Shown: one piece after another, positions 59,176 to 64,000 of the stretch
Layout: each line of letters begins with the position of its first letter
Numbering within the stretch: the first letter of the stretch is position 1
DNA from: Palaemon carinicauda
Taxonomy: Eukaryota > Arthropoda > Malacostraca > Decapoda > Palaemonidae
DNA: 64,000 nucleotides
Assembly: GCF_036898095.1 (NCBI RefSeq)
Contig: NC_090729.1
Coordinates: 72,835,102 to 72,899,101 of the forward strand
Direction of reading: 5' to 3'
Translations under genes and position numbers: made by a program
The notes under the pieces: generated by a model
Database searches by the model: none
Told to the model about the DNA's origin: nothing
The model's input: only the letters and a program-made list of their open reading frames with translations

Positions 59176-60886
59176 GACGGGTCAGAAGTACCCAAGGTGT
59201 TGAGAGTAACCTACTCTAGACAAAGGTAAGTTGGTATCAGCGAGTGTACGCTCTTTAACTTAGTGCTTTGAAGGTGAAGATCCCCATTTAACTTTACTTT
59301 ATACTTTTATACTCCACTGTTCCCCCCTTTTTTTATTGTCTCTAATTGCATTAACGTAAGATACCTGTACAGCATCTCACTGGGGTCACTGGGACGGAAT
59401 CGAAACAGAGCCTTAGAGTGAGATGACTCTAGCCCTGACAAAGCTAGAGTAGGCCATAAATTATTTCCAATTTAACGTGTGGAGTTCTCCGGCCTCTGGA
59501 CAGTAAAATTGCCTCCTTTTGTATTTAAGAGTGAAGGTTAGTGAACTATGGCAGTAAAGTATTAGCAGGGCGTTTGTGTCCCGAGAGTAAGTGCTCCTTA
59601 TCCTCCCCTGTTGAGCTTTGGGTAATTGCCGTAGGGAGACTTTCCTAGACTAAGCTCCCACTCAACCATTTAGATAAAAATTCTCCACACGAGTGGTCCT
59701 TCGAACCGGATCTCTCACTTTTGACTTTTGGGTAATTAAATTAACGTAACCTAGCTTGATTAAGCAATAAATACCTCGCTATACCACACTTGCCCACATA
59801 CACAAGCCACATTGTAGAAAGTGTAATGCCCAGACTTGAGTTGGAACGAGAGAAGAGTTTTGTAATTTTATAGTAGTTGACACACGCTTAAGGAAGACAG
59901 TGTAACCAGGTTTATTTATGAGTTCTGAAACGACAGAACTTTATATATGTTCAGGTCACCGATTTAGGTTGCACGCTGCATGTTTTACTATTAACTTGCG
60001 AAGTTCTATGCCCGTCGGTTCATATGATCTGTTCACCTAATTTTGGCATTTAACCAGAAAGCTCCGAGACACTAGAACTAAGGTATATCACTTTCGTTGT
60101 TCAGACTTCATTGTTTACTGCTCCAGGCGAGCACCTTTCATTTTGCTCTGTTCGACTTAATTTGCCAATCTACTTTTTCCCTAATTTTTGTACCTCGGTT
60201 TACCATCCTTTGTGCAAGTGCTGTAATTTTCTTACTAACACCTCTTGTAAGCTTAACCCCGTGTCCTTGGTAACAGAACTTTTAGCGCGGTATTGCTAAG
60301 TCTGCAACTTCACGTAGACACTTAAGAATTTGTTAAAGGTCGTCTTACCCATGTGTAGCGTATCTTATTTTACTTGTGATTATCACTTAACAAGTGCGTC
60401 AATAATTTTACCCTCAGCTTTAGCGTAATTTTGCACTTTTGTCCTTTTTGTGAGGAAGTTTTGCATTTAACCTCTGTGTGAGGAAAGCTTTATGTAATGT
60501 CCTCTGTTGTGAGTGAGATTTAGTTATCTTTTGCATGAGGTAATTTCAAGTTTAGCCTTAGAGCGAGTGGTGTTTGAATTGTTTTGCGATTTCCATGTGC
60601 TACTAGTCACGTTGAGTAATTTTTTGCGACTATCTAAATTCTATTTGCTTTTGTCATTTTTGTGCTAGCCTATACTGTATAGTTGTAAATTGTCGTTGCC
60701 ATTTACCACACTTTTTCATTGTGCATTTAACCAATCCGTGGTCACTTCTTGTACACACATAGCCGCACAATTTTCCCAAACCTTTTGAGTAGGGTGTGTT
60801 TCCATTCCTCAGACATACCCATAAATCTTAAGAATTTATTTAACTTTGAATTTGCAAACTCCGCACATCCACGGGTTTCATCCAAA
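59176..60886 (+). other. BEL leader
   Basis: About 1.7 kb of AT-rich non-coding DNA upstream of BEL gag. A GGTAAGT donor-like sequence occurs at 59,225-59,231. No gene was recognised. Confidence 0.45.
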
Positions 60887-63800
60887 ATGTCTTTACAACT
60901 TCTTAATCTCGGTAACCCTCCACAACCTCAGGCTGAAGCTCTCAGCCTGGAGGAACTTAACTCACGACTTGAGCAACAGGAGGTCGATTTATAATTTCTA
61001 TGTGAAGACGCAGATCTGGCCCTCCATAGCCTAAGTTCAGTAGATCTTTCACGCATGACGTCCCCTGGGTTGGATCACTTTAGCGTCCACATCGGAGGCA
61101 TCAGGGACAAACTTAATGAATACAAACAGTTTTGGCGGTCTCATTATAAACATCCGACCGTTGTGGCGAATTACCTAATGCTGGTTGACTATGCAAAACG
61201 AATTGAAATGGCCTTCAGTAGCATTGTGTTCCATAAGTCCACTGGCAACCAAGCCCAGAATCAAACACCTGGCGCAAACCCCCAGACTGTTTATGTGTCC
61301 GTTGCCTCCGAGCCTGATCCCCCCATCTTTGAAGGTCGTAGGGAACGTTGGACGGGTTGGTGGAGCCTGTTCCGTCAAACCATCCATGAGTCTCCTAAAT
61401 ATTCCCCAGCGGATAAGTACAAGATCCTTTTACGGTGCCTAAGAGGACCAGCCCGGCGTCTTGCTGGAAACAGGATCTGGACAGAGGGTTTGTACGAGAG
61501 GACCATTGCAAACTTCGTCCAGGAGTACGAATCCCCTGATCTTGACCGTCATTTGCTGCGTAAGAAGCTCTTTAGTATGAGCCCCCCAGCGGATGATGGC
61601 CCTGACCTCAGACGGTTTCTGATGGAGTGGAACAATGCTGAGGAAGAATACTTGCAAGTGACCAAAGCCCCCTTGTCCGAAGATCTGTTGGAGCATGCCA
61701 TCCTGAGTAAGCTAAACCCCACTCTCTTGGAGACAGTTTATCGCCGTTACAATAGCACATCCGTGTCCTTGCAAGAGTTAAAGGACGGACTATACGAACA
61801 TGCACGCACAAAGGAGCTAGCCAAACTGTTGATGGAGCCAAGCAAAGACAGGCTTCCTGTTAAACCTTCTAACTCTGGAGTAAACAGCAATTCAACTACA
61901 AAATTGGCTAAGCCCTTCCATAGAACAACCAGTGATGCCCTTAAGCCGAGGACACCATCCACACCACCCCAAAACCCAGCAAAACCCACTCAGAAGCGTA
62001 CACCGGAGCCGGCCAGAGCTCCCCCACCAGCAGGTAACCCTGTTCGGTACAATTGTGTTTTCTGTGACCACAATGGTCACTCATCTACAAAATGCCCCCG
62101 GTTCCCCGATTCAAATAGTCGATTAACGCGGTTGAACCAACTAGGCTGTTGCACTAAATGTTTTTCGACGCAACATGTTGCCCGTGATTGCACCGCCCAT
62201 GTTTCATGCCAGAACTGCCAACGTGGTCACAAATTGCCTCTCTGCCCTAACATCATGACCGTGAGTCACCAACCTGATGGGCCAATTGCAGAACCTCCTT
62301 CTGTTCAACTTAATCATATAGCATCGAGTGAGACTGAGCAAACCAACCAGGCGAACGAAATAAACCCTGCTGTTCTACCCACCTTCACTGGCGATCTAAT
62401 TAATGGAAAACTTAAACACACCACCCGTGTTTTCCTGGATTGTGGTGCCCAACGCACATTTGTTCATACCAATGTAGTCAAGTCACTGAACCTTGCTCCT
62501 GTCGGAAAAATCGTGTTCCGACTCAACTCGTTCAACATGGACGAACCACCTCAATGTTCAGACTTGGTGCAGTTCAATTTGAAAATTGGTCGCCGCAAGC
62601 ATAAGGTCATTGCCATTGTCAACCCGAACGTGGGAAAGAACATAAGGACGCCTGGATATACCCATGCAGTTCGCACTCTAGAGGCTAGTAGTCTACGTCT
62701 TGCAGACAGGCAGCCAGATGACAATGCCACTGGCATAGAGATCATCCTCGGAGCCGATTACCTTCCCCGACTCCTCAAGTGCACTCACAACATCAAGGGT
62801 GTCAACTAGTTCAGTACACCAGGTGGATATGTGGTTTGGGGAGAGCTGCCAGATTGGTCACGGGAAGGGACAAAACCCCCAGAGGTTGATAGTCTGTCGC
62901 TCACACTAAATCGCATTAGCGTAACACACCCTGTGGGATTAGAGCCCCCCGTCGAGAATCTTTGGAAACTCGATGCTGTGGGCATAAGCAATGAACCCTT
63001 TAGCCATCTTGAGGCACAGGCCGTTGATCTCTTCAAGCGTACTACACGGTACACAAACGGAAGATACACGGTGCAACTACCCTTCAAGAGTGATAGCCGA
63101 CCAGAGATAAATTTTGGTAGGGCTTTTGCCCAGCTGATGTCCCTTAAAAAATCTAAGGACCCTCAGTTATTCATCAAGTACCAGGCCATCCTTGACGAGT
63201 ACATAAAGGAGGGATTTATCGAGCCGGTCGAGCTAGAACCTCATAATGACGGACAAATGCACTACCTACCCCATCATACTGTCCTCAAAAGTTCCACCTC
63301 CACACCGATGCGCATAGTATTCAATGCCTCGGCTAAATCGGGACAAAATTCAAGGTCACTAAATGAATCCTTGTACATCGGCCCAAACTTGGCCTCAAAA
63401 ATTCAGTCCATGATCCTCCGGTTTAGGGAAAAGGCATTTGGTTTGACGGCAGATATCTCTAAGGCTTTCCTGCGGATTGAGATCGCTCAGGAACACCGTG
63501 ATTACTGTCGGTTTCTTTTCTTTAAGGACTCCAGTATGTCCGAAGTTGTTGCGTACCGCTTCAAAGTGGTCCTATTTGGGGCCACCTCGAGCCCATATTT
63601 ACTCAACCAGACAATCCAACACCACCTGGATGCTCAAACGAGTAGTCTTGCCTCACAGCTTAAAACAAGCTTCTACGTTGACAACTTTCAACGTTGCTAC
63701 GACTCGCCCACGGACATCCTTAGCGAAAGACAGTCCATAGAAAAAATTATGCTGGAAGCCAACATGCCCCTTGCCAAATGAACCACTAATGCCCCCATCT

Positions 63801-64000
63801 CGGGAGACTTCACCGAAACGGGCCCCCAAGATTACCTCGGTCTGGACTGGAACACCGCTGATGACACATTAGCCGTCAAGCTCCCCTCAGGACTGATGTT
63901 AGAGGACCACTCACACGTCAACACAAAGAGGAAGGTTGTCTCTCTGTTTTCTTCCATCTACGACCCTATTTGCCTGATCTCGCCGGTCACTATCCTCGGC
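60887..64000 (+). pseudogene. BEL/Pao gag-protease-RT polyprotein (partial)
   Basis: A single frame from the ATG at 60,887 to the window edge, broken only by TAA (60,992-60,994), TAG (62,807-62,809) and TGA (63,779-63,781, at a position that is normally Trp in KWxxN). Gag includes the DUF1759-type region (PPIFEGRRERWTGWWSLFRQ, LLRCLRGPARRLAG). Three zinc knuckles follow at residues 387-452: CVFCDHNGHSSTKC, CTKCFSTQHVARDC, CQNCQRGHKLPLC. Protease carries DCGA at residue 518 (FLDCGAQRTFVHT). RT motifs are MRIVFNASAK, LTADISKAFLRI and YVDN at 63,674; YVDN in place of YVDD is common in BEL/Pao. The rest of pol lies beyond the window. Confidence 0.9.

Noticed and set aside
59224..59245. Definite primer-binding site for the BEL element
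   Set aside because: TGGTATCAGCGAG partly resembles initiator-Met primer sites but mismatches the animal form, and another TGG candidate lies 58 bp upstream; not decidable by eye.

Overview
The window is eukaryotic repeat DNA built almost entirely from transposable elements. No host gene, rRNA or tRNA gene was recognised. The mix of elements (several DIRS-type tyrosine-recombinase retrotransposons, a Mag-like Ty3/gypsy element, BEL/Pao, an RNase H-bearing non-LTR element, a Tigger-type DNA transposon, a piggyBac-type TTAA insertion, a tRNA-derived SINE) and the long (TA)n tracts suggest an arthropod, most likely a decapod crustacean. The taxon is an inference and was not tested by any search.

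Left half (1-33.9 kb): a single Ty3/gypsy element on the minus strand forms the substrate. It starts near 32.9 kb and runs off the left edge. It has been split by three independent insertions, and its reading frame resumes across each: a 3.56-kb piggyBac-type element in gag (29,094-32,652, TTAA duplication), DIRS copy C in gag (about 19,998-28,881, plus strand), and DIRS copy A in reverse transcriptase (about 1,053-18,443, minus strand). DIRS A is itself split by a more decayed DIRS copy B (about 9,234-17,901, minus strand), which carries a tRNA-derived SINE. This gives nesting four levels deep.

Middle (33.97-52.2 kb): a Tigger/pogo-type transposon (33,971-36,794) with one frameshift borders a (TA)n tract. 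DIRS copy D (36,895-52,246, plus strand) sits in that tract. A 6.4-kb non-LTR retrotransposon (42,525-48,966, minus strand, 12-bp target duplication) is inserted in D.

Right part (52.3-64 kb): a truncated DIRS copy E (52,264-56,861, minus strand), another long (TA)n tract, the last about 130 codons of a BEL/Pao pol, a probable BEL LTR, and the leader plus gag-protease-RT of a second BEL element that leaves the window.

The DIRS copies are the most informative part. Each of A-D has inverted terminal repeats of about 350 bp. Each also has a 92-bp internal complementary region whose sequence is the complement of the joined right and left termini, and copy-specific bases are shared between the termini and the internal region. 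All five copies have a 3' splice-acceptor-like sequence immediately before gag, 2.1-2.3 kb downstream of an ATG micro-ORF. Gag begins with a Cys/His-rich domain. RT-RNase H (ORF2) and tyrosine recombinase (ORF3) lie in overlapping frames. Copy C keeps a complete recombinase catalytic set; A and D have lost catalytic residues.
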